From Lonicera japonica (taxonomy: Eukaryota; Streptophyta; Magnoliopsida; Dipsacales; Caprifoliaceae), in assembly GCA_021464415.1 (NCBI GenBank), contig CM038471.1, forward strand, positions 73,634,851 through 73,698,850: DNA of 64,000 bases, in the 5' to 3' direction. The position numbers and the translations under genes are program-made. Below, piece by piece: positions 11,329-26,300 of the stretch; within the stretch, counting starts at the first letter, position 1; every line of letters starts with the position of its first letter. The notes below the pieces were generated by a model, which was not told where the DNA came from, ran no database searches, and saw nothing but the letters and a program-made list of their open reading frames with translations.

Positions 11329-14300
11329 CTATCTAGTTAGAAGAAGGATCGGTGGTTGGTCTTCTTACAAATAGCTTGCTTATATCTTCTGTAACAACAT
11401 TGCTCCTGCCAAAAAACAATCCAAAACATCAAAAATCACATTATTCATCTTCTCCAAAATAGAGACAGACAGACAGAAATTTTCCAGCTTCTGCAAACTA
11501 AAATAGTGTCTTTAGCATTATTATATGGCATACTGAATACCCAAAAATAATAAAATAAAGGATTCTACAAATTACAGTCTAAACTAAACCAAGTGCTCAT
11601 TTCTTTTGAGTTTTTCTCCTTTCTGAAAACCTAAATTGTTAAATTCCCATAGAGTTGCATAATTCATGTCAAGAGCTTGAATAATCACAATATTCTAAAG
11701 ATCAAACTTTGCATGTGAAATGACTAAAGGTTCTTTTAGTCATTTGAGATACAAATTTGCATCCAGCTCCTTGGAAGACGTATGGTTACCAATGCCATCT
11801 CTCGCCCTCAGGTTCTGTTTGGTCTTTCTTTATATCATTCCAGGAATCCAAAATTCCCATTCACTTGATTCCAACATTTAATTGGAGTTTTTGCAAAGGA
11901 ATACAAGATTCCTAGCAAAGAAGAATTCCTTACATCCATTCCCATATTCAAATGGAGGAAAGCTAAGAGGATTCATGGGGATCATTTACTAATTATTATT
12001 ATTTTTGACAAAATAACCCCTATTTCTAATGAATGACCAAACATTGTCTTTCTCAGCATGATAATAGTATTATTTAACAATAATTATGATATAATAACTA
12101 ATTTTAATTAAATTAGTATTATATTGAATAATATATTTGCAAGTTATTCAATACGAAAAAACAAGAGTTCCAGCCTTCACCAAATATTGGCAAGGAATCC
12201 CAAATTCCAGGAAAGGAGCTTCCCTGGAATCTAAAGTGCCTATTCCTTTCCTAAAACGTGAAGCAAATGAATCCATCAATGTTATAGTTATTTATAGGAA
12301 AGACATGATTGATGGGATTGACAATGTATTGTTGTTCTTTTTTGGAAGAAAAAGGTGGGATTGAGAGAAACCCAAAGGGTAAGTTTAAGTGTTTAACACC
12401 TGTGTTTGGACCCTACAATCCACACTGACTAATCCCTCATTTCAAATGAAGAGTCTGGCTTTCCCCTATTTTGGATGTCTTAAGTTGAGTCACATTTCTA
12501 CAATCAATGCACCGAAAGAGAAGAGACTAAAATACAGTAAAGGAATATAAGCAATAGAGTAGAAACATGAACACAGAGCCTTAAAACACAAAAAAATTGC
12601 AAAGAAAACGCTTACAATTGCTACCGGAATCTTATTAATAAAGGAGCGGACTCTTGAACTTGATCAAGTATCACATAATGAAAAGGGAAGGTTAAGTCTA
12701 CCATCTAGATTGCCAGTTTATAAACTTGAATGTCACTAAATAAGCACAATTATTAACTAATACAGAAGAGATTCTTCAAAGAACAAGGTGTGAAATATAT
12801 GCAAAAATTAATATCCAAAAGCAAAAAGTATGTAATAAATCAAATAGCAAACACCAAAAAGTATTTCATCATTATTAAACAGTAAATAACGAAAGTTAAA
12901 ACTCACCTTCCACTAAGCTGAGGTGGACGAAGAAGACCGCCTGCTATTTCTGGAATGTTCCTTGAATGTGGCAAGCTCCCCCTTGGAACTTTACTGCGAG
13001 GATTAGTTGAAGCCGACACATTTGATTCCCTCTTACGTGATGCTGCGTTTTCAGCCATAGCAGCTGCAACTCGAGATGAGTGATCATAACCACTCATATT
13101 AGTTGACACAGGTGAATTCAAGAGGAGTGAGGCATCCGGTAGTTTTAGCACAGAAGGCTCTGGTTGATCAGAAGAATGTTTTTCTGGTTGTTGATTTAAT
13201 GACGACCCCGATCTCCTACATAGAAAGAAGGATACTGAAACATAAGAGACAGAATGAGCCATATAAGACAAGTCAGTAGTAAAATCTGCACTTTTGGCCT
13301 CAGTACTTTTTAAGAGAACGCTAATTTTACTGGCTTTTTTACTTTGCCCCTTGGGTTTTTTTGGTGAAATTTGAAAAATATATTAATTAATTAAATATAG
13401 TATAAGTAAGGAAAAAACAGCAAAACAACTATAGGCCTAACGATCCCAACTGAACCTAATCCAAACAACATTACAACAGCCATTATACAAGCATAACAGT
13501 TTATTTTAAACCCCATTCTTTACACAAAAGCCAGTTAGTATTTTTTTGATAGGAAACAAAGCTTATATTGATTGGCAAAATTAGATACAACCAAAGGGGC
13601 TGGAAGTGGATGAGGAATCCGCAACCAAGCACACCAGAAAACAAAACACACAAAAAAAAAAACAACCACAACAGCACAAGCACAAAACAGACAAAAAGCC
13701 CTACTACAATTCAAAATTGCCCCATGCCCAAAAAAGAAGCCCTTACCCCTAACAACTACAATCAAACTCCTAGGCAAACCTCTGAAACCTAAATAAAACT
13801 ACTGCATAGCCAAATCCCAATCCCTAGCAATCTCTGATATAGTCAAGATTCCAAAATTCTTCGAAGAAATGCCCAAAGAGAAGCTAGATTCTTGATTTTG
13901 TTCCAAGTCTTCTCTAATTCTTCTTCAGTTTCTACAAAAATTCTCCTATTTCTCTCTCTCCAAATACACCACATCACAGCCATGCAACTAAATCTCCATA
14001 ATATTTTGCATTTCTTTTTGTCACCTATGAAGAACCAGTTGATAGTAAGCAGTTCATACCAAGAACCCGGAAATACTGCAATACAGTCGAATTCCTTTCA
14101 GACCTTGTTCCAGACTTCTTGAGCAAAAGAATAGTGTAATAACAAATGATCAATGCTCTCCCTGTCCCACCTGCATAGCACACACCATGATGGGCCTGCA
14201 TAGCACACACCATGATGGAGATAGATGCATAAAAGGCCTTCTGAATTGAATTAAATCTGCTGTGTTGACTTTCCTTAATGCAGCTAACCAGGCTAGAACA

Positions 14301-17300
14301 CGAACCTTAGGAGGAATGCCTGATTTCCAAATCATTTCCGCTGGAACAAAGAGGGAACTTGCATCAGATTTAGTAAGAATTTACAAAAAAGACTTTGCCG
14401 AGAACATTCCATTTCTATCTCCTCCCTAAACTCTATTATCCTCCTCATCACGTGACACTTCAACACCATGTAAACTTCCTAATAGAGCCCTATACTCCTC
14501 CTCCTCTGCTTCAGTAACATTCCTTCTCAACATCACATTCCATGAATGACAATGGGTAGATTCCCAAGAAAGATTATCAGCAACCATAACCCTCGGATTC
14601 TGTACTAATCTGAATAGTCCCGGGAAATGATCTTTAAAACCATATCACCAACCCATCTATCCAGCCAAAATTTTGTTCTCGACCCATTGCCAACTCGATA
14701 ATTCACATTAGCCAAGAAGGGCTCCATTCCATTTGCAATCGCCTTCCTAGGGTTTCTGAAAGTACCTCTACTTACTTTGTTTGCATCCTAACCATTCTTG
14801 AGCACTCCGTATTTGCTTCTGATGATACGGTGCCAAAAAGCACTATGTTCCTTTAGAAATCTCCAAAGCCATTTGCCAGGCAATGCCTCGTTCCTTTTGA
14901 TCAGATTGCCAATGCCAAGCCCTCCCATCTCTTTGCATTTGGACATCGTTTCCCAATCAACTAAGTGATTTGTTTTTCCCTTATCCATCCCCTCCCACAA
15001 AAAACATCTCATTAATTTTTCAATTGTCTTAGCCACTGAAACTGGAATCTTGAACAATAAAAGAAAGTATGTAGGGATACTATCAAGAACTGAGTGAATG
15101 AGTGTCAATTCCCCCCCCCCCCCCTTCTCTCCCTCTTTTAGATAAGCATCCTTTGAACCACCCTTTGAGCCTTTTAGTAACCTTCTCTATCACCGAATTC
15201 CACAAACTGACTTTCCTTGTATTGTCACCCAAAGGAAGTCCTAAATAGGACATTGGCCAACTATCAACTACACACCCAATTCTCTCAGCAAGGGCCCCCA
15301 TCTCACTATCACCTACATTAATTCCCACGACTTCCGTCTTGGACAAATTGATCTTCAATTCCGACGCATACCTAAAAATATCAAGAATTCCCATTAGGTT
15401 ACCAATTTTAAGTTCATCATTTGAGAGGAAAATGATCATATCATTGGCAAATTGAAGATGAGACAAGCTTAGCTTACACACTCCCAACCGATTGAAAACC
15501 CTTCAATAAACCCTCTTGTCTTCGCCCTTTCCACCAACAAATTGAGCACATCCGCCACTATAACAAATAAGAAAGGTAATAACAGATCACCTTGTAGCTT
15601 CTCTCATAAGCTCTTCAACCTTAGCCAAAGTATGTTGCAAATTCTGCCTGCTCTGTCTGAAGATCCTACAGTTCATTTCCTTCCATATCAGGTACACAAC
15701 TACTACCAAGATTAAAGCCCTCATTTTTGCAATGAAGTCATTGCCTTTAGTTTCAATGATAGCTTTACTACTCTCAATTTCCTAATTCCCCACATCTCTG
15801 TGCATATTATTCCTTCTAAGAGCCTCCTTCTGAATAGAATTAGGAAAAGGACAATCAAATAAAAGGTGATTTATACTTTCAGTACCATTCTCACACAGCA
15901 CACACCCATCCTCCTGTACACTCCTCCATGCCATTAGCTTATCCTTTGTCAACATCTTTCTCCTATATGCCATCCATAAATGACAGCTAGTCTATATACA
16001 TTACCCTTAAACCAAACTACTTTATGCAAAGCAACTCTATCAACATGCCTTCTAATAACTTTTCTTGCTAAAACTGCAATAAATTCACCTGCACTGCTTA
16101 GGACCCATATATATTGAGCAAACTTACAGTGCAAAAACAGATGGCCATTAGTTTAAGCTCATTTCTTGCAGAGAATGCACCATGATGAAGAAACTGAAAG
16201 GTTTGGTCTTTTTCTTTGGAACAATTATCAAGTGTTCACTCTATTTCAAGCAGCTAACCATGAAAACATTTTCACTTTTGGAGGGATGCCAACTTTAGAA
16301 ATCATTTTGTGAGGTAGAAAGGCAATTTCATTAGGAGAGTCAAACAACTCCTCAAAATACGATTTACAAGAGACGAATCCCGACTTTTCCCTAACCCACG
16401 ATATCTATCTGGATCGTTTTTAGAAAGTGAAGCATTTCCTACAACGGACATCAAACTCATGAATTCATCAACTTCTCTATTATTCAGATTTCTCCGAAAG
16501 GACAAATCACATGATAGAGAGTTAGAAGATTTCCAAGAGACCATGGATGTTATCAAACAACTAGTTTTGCAAGAAACTCTATATATACGAGGAAATGGTA
16601 GGTCACTAATCCACACATCTTCCCAAAATCGAGTTCTATCCCCCATCCCAACCTTTAGCTGAATGAATGCAAGAAAGGATTCAAGGCCATTACATATAGC
16701 CTTCCATGGATTACAGTGTGATCCTCTATCCACCATTTTAGAACACCAACCATTCATGTGTAAACCATATTTGCTTTAGAATATTGAACACCAAAGAGAA
16801 TCTTGTTCTAAATGGTAATTTCCAAAGCCATTTCCCTGAAAGAGCCAATCTTTTCTTGACAGGATTACCATTTCCCAAACCCCCTTTTCGTTTACTTCTC
16901 GTTACAACATTCCAATTTAGATGATTGCTTTTACTTCTCTGTAACCTTCCCAAAGAAAATCTCTCAAAAAAATTACTTCTAATTGCCACTAAAGGGGGAA
17001 TTTTCAAAAGAGAGAATAAATTGAAATACTTTCAAGAAACATATTGAATAAATGTCAACCTACCCCCTCTTGACAGACGACCTTTCATCCAACCGTCAAA
17101 TATTTTAGACACCTTTATAACTCCCGGTTCCCAGAAACTGTTTCGACATGGATTGTTCCCTAACGGCATACCAAAATAAGACAATGGCCAAGAACCAACA
17201 TCGCATAAAGATGCTATCTCATCTTCTTCAACATTAATACCAACTAAAATGCCTTTGGGCATATTAATTTTGAGCCCTGAGACTATCGCAATTTTTTTCA

Positions 17301-20300
17301 AGATTTTGATCAAGTTTTTGAACTTTACCGGATTTTTAGAAAGAAAGAAAATAGTGTCATTGGGAAATTGCATATGCGAAAGGCTCACCTTCTCTATACT
17401 AACTTTTAAACACTCCAAAACATTCATAACTCTAGCCCTTTCCACTAACCTACGCAAAACATCCGCCATTAATACAAAAACAAAGGGTGATAAAGGGTCA
17501 CCTTGCCTAATTCCTCTTAGATGCATTGAAAATGCCCCTGGACATTCCATTGCCACAATCGAGAAATTAATAGAAGAAATAAATCCTTTAATCCAACATC
17601 TCCATCTAGCCCCCAATCCATTTTCTTAAGCAATGTTTTAAAAAACGAGAGACTCGTATGAGTCGACTCGCAAGTCGAGGCAAGGCGGAAGAGTTGTGCC
17701 TCGAGTTGTACGAGTCAAGGGGAAAATCTGAAACCTATGAGTCTCGTGTGTGAGGCGAACGAGTTAGTAACTTGTGTTTTTTACCTTTACTTTTCTATTT
17801 TTTTTACTTTATATTATTATTAGTTGTAACAAAGCCCTAAACGACAGAACACCATCCCTTTCTACGCTTCTACGCCACTCAACTCTCTCTGTCCCTGTGT
17901 ACTTGGATTGTCTTTCTCCCTCCAAGAAATTCCAATCGTCTCTCTCCCTCCAAAGTTACAGGTATGTGTGTGTAACTTAATCTTTGTTTAAGCCTTATGT
18001 GAGGATATATATGTTGCATATAGTCAGTAATGGTTGGTCTGTAGTTGTGCATAGCATATATATGATAATATAATTAGTAATGGTTGCTCTGTAGTTGTGT
18101 ATAGCATATATATGTTACATATAATCAGTAACGGACTAATTTTTTTTTATAGGAAGTAATGGACTAATGGCTGCTCTGTTAATATTGTTATATAACATTG
18201 TTAATATTGTGTAAGACAAATAATATTGTTATATAGCTTATATTATTTAGTGTTGTTAATATGTAGTATTTACTATTTAGAAACTTAGTATTATTATGTT
18301 ATAGTGATTGGTATTGTTGCATTATTTAATTTTTTATAACTTATATTATTTAGTAACCTAGTATTGTTATGTTATTCTTATTTATTTTAATTTAAACTAG
18401 TATTGTTAATTGTTATATTATAGTAACTTGTGAAGATGGTGAGAGGATCTACGGGGCAAGGAAGCACAGGTAATAGAAAAGACCCGGCTTGGAAGTTTTG
18501 CATAGAAGTGATGATTGTCGAAGGAAAGGGATACAAATATGAAAAGTGTAATTTTTGTTTGAAAGTTATTAGTGGAGGAGTGTCAAGAATGAAGATGCAT
18601 CTTGAGGGTACACGTAAAGATTCAAAACTATGTGAACATGTACCTAAAGATCTGAAAAATGAAATTAAAGATTTTTTAAAGAGAGGGGAGCAACCAAAGA
18701 TCATCAAAGAAAGACAATATGATGAAATGGTTGACAGTAGTGCTTATTATAGTAGCCATGCATTACTAGGCAAAGGAAGTTCAAGTACAGGAAGTGTTCC
18801 TTCGAGAGCAGTTGGGGGACCTATGGATCATTTTGTAGTTAATGTTGGCGAAGATGATGTGGAAGACACAGGCAACCAAACTAATGCAAAAGAAGCTCGA
18901 AATCATTGTGCTTTAGATGTTGGGTGGTTCTTTATTGAAAATGACATTCCTTTTAATGTTGCTAGTAGCCCCTCATTTGTGAATATGTGTAGATCCCTTG
19001 GGAACTATGGTCATGGCTTCAAACCTCCCACTCCATACGAACTTAGCATGTGGATCCTAAAAGAAAAGGAAAAGACTACTGAAGTCTTTGTTGATGAGGT
19101 GAAAAAAACACGAACACAAGAGTTTCAATATTATCTGATGGTTGGAAGGATATTCGAGGAAGGAATTTGATTAATTTTCTTGTTAATAACCCCTATGGAA
19201 CTGTGTTTTTGAAATCTGTTGATGCAATTAAAGATGCAAACTTATTGTTTGACATACTTAATGGAGTTGCGGAAGAAGTGGGAAAAGACATTGTAATTCA
19301 AGTAATTACAGATAAAGCATCTAATTACAAGTTGGTGGGGAAAAGCTAATGGATAAGCAGCCATGCTTGTGGTGGATGCCATGCGCCGCTCATTGCATTG
19401 ATGTTGGAGAAAATTGGGAGTTTGCCTCAACAAAAAAATGCTTTGTCAAAAGCAAATAAGGTAATCACTTCATATACATATATATAGGCCATTTCCCATA
19501 CGGATCAGTGCGAACGCACCAGTCTTCGCGTGCAGTTCCCAATGCAAATAAGACGTTAACATTAAACAGCCCACAACCAAAAGTTAAACCAGTTTCTCTC
19601 TCTCTCTTTCCAGTCAAAATTCATTTCCCCTCTCTCTAAAATGGTACAACATTTACCCTCTCTAAAATCTCATTGACCAACCTCCGACCAAGCTCTCTCG
19701 CTCGCTATCTCTCTCTAAAATCCGACTTCATCAAGCTCGCTGTCTTTCTCTAAAATCCGAACGGCATCAAGCTCACTCTCTCTAAAATCCGACGACATCA
19801 AGCTTGGGTTTTACTGAATTTTTTTTCGAAAGTGTAAATGGCTAGCTATGCTTGTTGAGATTTTGTTGGAAATTTAATGCTGAGAGGCTTAAATTATTGT
19901 TGAATTTGAGGATTTGGGTTGTGTTGCTAATAGGGGTGGCAAAAAAACCCAACCCGCCGGGTTCCCGACCCGATCCGACCCGAGTGGGGCGGGTTCGGGG
20001 CGGGTTTTTTTAAGAGCGGAGCGGGTTTGGTATTTAGGAAAAAACCCGGACCGGGTTCGGGTTCGGGTTCGGGTTCCGTCATTAAAAACCCGACCCGACC
20101 CGCCCCGTATATATATATATATGTAAATCTATTTTTAATTTATAAGATATATAATTATATATGACTTTAAGATAAAAAATAAAAGAGCAACCCTAATCTA
20201 AGCCCCGTCTATTTTCATTTTCCCCTCCCCACAGGCCACAGCGCCGCTTCTGCCTTCTTCCCCAAATCCTTTCTTCTCCGCGCGAGACGGCGAGAGGCGA

Positions 20301-23300
20301 GAGCTACTGAGCGACAAAATGTTGGAGTTCGGCAGTCCACAGTCGACTCTTCTTCTCTCCTCACTCCGACGGTAGCGTCATCGTCTGCTCTCCTTCAATC
20401 CTTCTTCTCTCCTCGCTGCAATTAGAGGTAATACTCTCTCTCTCTCTCATGCTATGTGCTACTGCTATCACTGTTTTTTGTTGGGTGTATTATACCATCT
20501 CCTACACACCGATTGTCTCTCTTTCTCTCTCTCAAATTCGAACTTCATGCTTTAGGTTTTTTATCTCAATAGCCCTAATTTTTGGTACTTTATGTTTTAG
20601 GTTTTTTCATTTGTTTAAGATTTTTGATACTTAGATATAGCTGTTGTGATATATATATATATATGTTAAGATTTGTTAATTATATATTCTGCTGCTGCAA
20701 TTGTGTTATATATATATGTGTGGATTTGTTAATTATATACTTATATGTATATGTGTGTGTGGGTATATATATGTTGCTGCGTGTTAGTGTGTGTGTACCT
20801 ATCTGCCTATCTACTGTTGTAATTGTGTTATATATATGTGTGGATTGTAACTTTTGTTTACTCTAGTATCTTGTTTCTCATTGTCAGATCCATCATGAGT
20901 CAATCTCTTCAAGGTGAGAATGGCGTGTCTATGACACCATCTGAGTCCACACCTACACCAACCTCTAATGCTGCGGGTAACCCTATTGAACCTAGTTCAC
21001 AAACAACACAATGTTCTCCTAATAAGAGAAAGTTAGGAAAAGTGTATTCTAAGGTTTGGCAGGATTTTGAACAAGTTAATGAAAATGGGAAAAAAATGGC
21101 AATATGTCATCATTGCAAGACGAAACTTAAAGCGGACCCAAAAAATGGGACAAACCATTTACATACTCATTTGGAAAGGTGTAAAAAGCGTCGAAATGTT
21201 GATATTCGCGATCAATTGCAAATATTAACTAATAAAGGTGCCGATGGGAAAGTGCAATTTTCTAATTACACGTTTGACCAAGAATTATCAAGGAAGGAAC
21301 TTTCTTCTGCAATTGTTTTACATGAATATCCCTTGAGCATTGTTGACCACATTGGATTTAGGAAGTTTGTTAATAGTCTTCAACCTCTTTTCAAAATGGT
21401 TTCTAGAAACACAATTAAAAGTGATATTTTGAAGCTTTATCAAGTGGAGAAAACAAAAGCGTACACGATGTTTGATAAGCTTTCAAGTCGAGTTGCTATT
21501 ACAACGGATATGTGGTCATCTAGACAAAAGAGGGGTTATATGGCTATCACGGCACACTTTGTTGATCGATCCTGGTGTTTGCGGAGCATGGTTATTGGGT
21601 AAGTCTTTTCATACTTTTTTTTTTCATTTAACATATGCTATGTTTTCTTTTATAATTAGTTTTTACTTTTGATATATTATTTTCTAGGTTTGTTTATGTG
21701 CCTGCTCCACACACAAAAGAAATTCTTTGTGATGTTCTTATGGATTGCTTGTTGGATTGGAATTTGGATAGAAAAGTGTCTACCATAACTGTAGATAATT
21801 GCACTACTAATGATGCAATGGTTGGTATTTTGTCGGATAAGTTTGTTGTTAGTGGTTCTCTTATTTTGGATGGAAGATTGCTCCATATGCGTTGTGCTGC
21901 TCATATACTAAATTTGGTAGTTAAAGATGGTTTAGAAATAATAGGAGTGGCGATTGGGAAAATACGGGATAGTGTGGCCTTTTGGACAGCTACACAAAGT
22001 AGAGAGGAAAAATTTGAAGAAGCCGCTCGTCAATTAAAAATTGCATGCACTAAAAAGTTGTCTCTTGATTGTAAAACAAGATGGAATTCCACATATTTAA
22101 TGCTTGAAACTGCAATTGTTTACAAGGATGTGTTTCCGCGTTTGAGACAACGTGAGAGACATTATATATACTTACCTTCGGAGGAGGAATGGAACTTAGC
22201 AAAAGATATTTGTGGGAGATTAAAATTGTTTTTTCAAGTGACCGAATGTTTTTCTAAAACTAATTTTCCAACCGCAAATTCTTTGTTCCCTAAAATTTGT
22301 GAGATAAAATTGTCTTTGCGTAGTTGGGGCAATTCAGAAAATGAAGTGATTAAAAAGATGGCATCAAATATGTTGGAGAAATTTGATAAATATTGGAGTG
22401 AGTGTCACTTAGTTGCCGGAATAGCAATTGTTTTGGACCCCCGTTATAAGATGACCTTCTTAGAGCATGTACTTCATAAAATATACAACGAGGAGGCTAG
22501 TTTTCAACTAGAAAAGGTCCGGACAGCTTGTTATGAACTACTTAACGAGTACCAAGCCAAGTTAAAAGTGAGTAGTAATGAGGCGAGTGAAAGTGGTCCA
22601 AGTGGGATCACATCTCTAGGTGATTCTACTTCGGAAATTGTGGGTGGAGAATGGAATATTGATATTTTCTCCGAATATGATCAAATTGTTAGTGGCATGT
22701 CTGGACGTGTAAATATAAAGTCGGAGTTAGATCATTACTTGGAGGAAAAAATATTTCCACGCACACAAGACTTTGATATCCTAAATTGGTGGAAAGCAAA
22801 TGGGGTTAGATATCCTACATTGCAATTAATTGCCCGAGACATCTTGGCTATTCCTGTATCGACTGTGGCATCTGAATCGGCTTTTAGCACGAGCGGCCGA
22901 ATGGTGAGTGCGCATCGTAGTCGACTTAGTGCTCCTGTTTTAGAGGCATTAATGTGCGCACAAGATTGGTTATGGAACGGCTTAGAAGGTACATATCTTT
23001 TTAATTACTGCTTGTTAAATTATCCATTTGATAAACTACTTAGTATTTCATTTATTTTGTATTTCTAGATGAGGCTTCTACTGCAGATTCAAGAGTTACA
23101 ATTTGTGATGAAGAAATTGATATATGAGGAATTCACGAATATGAGGTAAATATGGTGTGTTTGATAACTTTTCTACTTAGTTTGTCATTTAAGTATTTTA
23201 TTACTTATATTTACTATTATTCCTTTTTTTTTTCAGGTGGTGTTTATTGTTGACTGTTGTGATGCATGTTGGAGTGGGGAATTATATTTTAAGAATAGTT

Positions 23301-26300
23301 ATGCAATTTGTTGGGTGGTGCCGTGGTGGTTGTTATTTGTTAAGACTTTGCTTTTCAGACTTTGTTATTTGTTAATTGTTAAGACTTTCCTTTTCAGACT
23401 TTGTTAATTGTTTCAGTGGATTTATTTGGTGTTTGAAGTATTATTGTAGCTTTACTATTCTTTTGTGTGAGCCTACTGTTTATTATCAGATTTTGATTAT
23501 GTTAAAACAGGTGTGTGATATTAAAGCAGTTGTGTTAAAGTAGGTGTTATTTAATTCGGGTCGGGTCGGGGCGGGTTCGGGTCATGGGAATTTAATGCGG
23601 AGCGGGTTTGGGAAGTGTAAAGAAAACCCGTCTCGGGTTCGGGGCGGGTTCGGGGCGGGATTATATATGTGCGGGTCGGGTTCGGGTTTTGCCAAACCCG
23701 CCCCGAACCCGCCCCGTTGCCATTCCTAGTTGCTAAGCTTAGGACTTTTAGCCATAACTGTCAGCCTTTTGTTACTTACTGATAATGGTAATTATATTAT
23801 TGATTTGTATTTCAAGAAAGAAATTAGGCATTTGAAGGTTGCTAGTGATGCAATTTTGAGGCTTACGGGTGTTGTCAAGCATGGTATGTTTCTTGTTATG
23901 GCAACTACTGTGATTGTGGCCGGTGAGCTTTGTGTCTCTATGAAGAATAAGTAGGGATAGATTCATTTATTGATTGATGAAGGTTGTTTTTGTATTAGCT
24001 AACATATTAAGGAAGGCTTGGAATGGTAATTAGTGCAAAAGGGGAAGATTTCGGGTTGAATTGTTCAAGTTATTTATGATCATTAATGTAATAGGAGGGA
24101 TATATGTGGTCTTCTTGCACCATTTGATAAAATTAGAGAGGTAATTTGCCTCAAATTTTGTACTTGGAATATAAGTGGTCTTCTTGCACCATTTGATACA
24201 ATTATGGGGGTAATTTGCCTCAAATTTTGTTCTTGGAATGGGAAATGTAATGAAAATGAAATTCTGGTATTATGTTGATGATTCAATGAGTTTATGCAAT
24301 TCTCATGTTTCTTTTTATTGAGTTTGTATGATGCTTATAGTTTACTGGCATGTTCCAACAGCCTTTCCCTTTCTCTTTTGGTATTTTTTTATGTTCATAT
24401 ATGTAGTTATATTCACCAATTATTTTGATGGGATTGCCTACAAAATAGGATAATTTTTTAGTTCTTTTTGAGTTTGTTTGTTTAGTTGTGGTAATTCTAA
24501 ATTAGTACTCATTATTTATACACGCATGCTGAATTTAACTAGTGTTAGTGAGTTCTGGCAACGGTTCAATCATGATGTTGAATGTTGTGCTCATGCTTGT
24601 ATAGGACTACCTTTTCGATGAAGGTTTAAGTTTTGTAATTCATATAGTCCAGTACTCTAGTGTATGTACCTTCCCCTGTAATTGTCTTCTTTTTTTTTTC
24701 ACTGTATAAATTAAAAGTAAAAGTGGAGTGAGGATGCTGAATTAGATATCCTACATAGCATTTTGAGTTTGTTTATTGGCTGGTGTTCTAATGATTCTTT
24801 AAGTTCATAGAATTATTTACTCATGCAAGCTACAAGGATCGACGAAGCTTGGTTTTTGAGTGTTGGCGCATTGCTTTAGTACTTGGATGGTAATCCCTCT
24901 CAGGTGAGGCTCTATTATGGATTCATTTTGTGTCGTTGATATGGAGAGACCCAAATACAATTCCGAAGAATTTTTCAGTAAAACCAGAGCTTGATACAGT
25001 CGAATTTTAGAGAGAGAGCGAGCTAGATGCAGTTTGGATTTTAGAAAGAGAGTAAGCTTGATGAAGTCGGATTTTAGAGAGAGCGAGAGAGAGATAGCGA
25101 GCGAGAAAGCACGCTTGGTCAGAGGTTGGTCAGTGAGATTTTAGAGAGGGCAAGTGTTGAACCATTTTAAAGAGATGAGAGAAATTAATTTTAACTGAAG
25201 GGAAAGAGAAAATGGTTTAACTTTTGGCTGTGGGCTGTCTAACGTTAACGTCTTACTTGCATTGGGTACTCTGTGCTAGGACTGGTGCGTATGGGAAAAG
25301 GCCTCTACATATATATATTAAATTTAAGAATTATTTTATAATCTTTTAATTTTTTTTTTATATTTTGAAATTGTAGGTAAGTAATTTATTTATAACCATG
25401 GGTGGGTTTTGGCGTTAATGAGGAAGCACGCCAGTACAGAGCTTCTTCGCCCTGCCGCTATTAGATTTGCTGCCGCTTACTTAACATTACAAAGCATGCA
25501 AAATTTGAGGCAACCCTTGGAGGCTATGTTCATTTATTCTGAATGGTCATTTTTGGGCAAAAAAAGCCTAGGGGAAGGCCGTAAAGAAAGTAATCTTTAA
25601 TCGTGCCTTTTGGTCAAGTGTGGGAAACGCAATCAAAACCACAAAGCCTCTTGTGGGAGTGTTGAGGATGACGGACTCTGAGAAGATGCCGGGACTGGAG
25701 TTCTTGTATGGTGCAATGGATAAGGCTAAAGAAGAGATAACAAAAAATTTGGGCGGAGAAGAAGGGGTTTACAAAGAATTATGGAGTATCAGTGATGATA
25801 AATGGTAGTATCAAATGCATTGCCATTTGCACGCTACCGCGTACTTTCTAAATCTACATTTTCAATTTGATGAAGGTTTCTCTAACCATATAGAGGTGAA
25901 TGTGGGATTGTACGCATGCTTAGAGAAACTAATTCCTAACGTTAGTGATAGAGAGAAAGCTGATCTACAAGTAGATTTATTTCAAAAGAAAGAAGGTTTA
26001 TTTGGGTGTCAACTAGCAAAATCATCTTATAAGAAGCGTAACCCGGGTAAGTAAATATTTTTAAGCAACTATGCACTTAAATTATTATTATTTTTTTTCC
26101 TAAAACTCTAGAAGTTAAAGTGAACTTATTTTAATGTAGCCAATTGGTGAATCCCATTTGGAGATGAAACTCTGGAATTAACAAGCTTTGCAGTGAAGGT
26201 TTTAAGTCTTGTTCTTCATCAGGCTGTGAGCGTAATCGGAATACTTTTAATCAGGTAATTAAAAGTAATTAGCTACCATATTTACCAATCAATTTACTAA

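Larger units (their letters stand above)
19486..25305. mobile_element. MULE with ~340-bp inverted repeats, carrying a gene fragment and hosting the Ac-like hAT
   Basis: The left arm (about 19486-19828) and right arm (about 24965-25305) are long inverted copies. Both show cccatacg, agacgttaac, agttaaacca, a run of ctctctaaaatc units and atcaagct in opposite orientation. The flanks contain tacatatat on both sides, compatible with a 9-bp duplication, but the flank is low-complexity and I cannot fix the exact base. There is no transposase. The interior holds a membrane-protein-like frame (see next entry), so this may be a Pack-MULE. It lies in an intron of the Tag1-like transposase. Confidence 0.85.
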
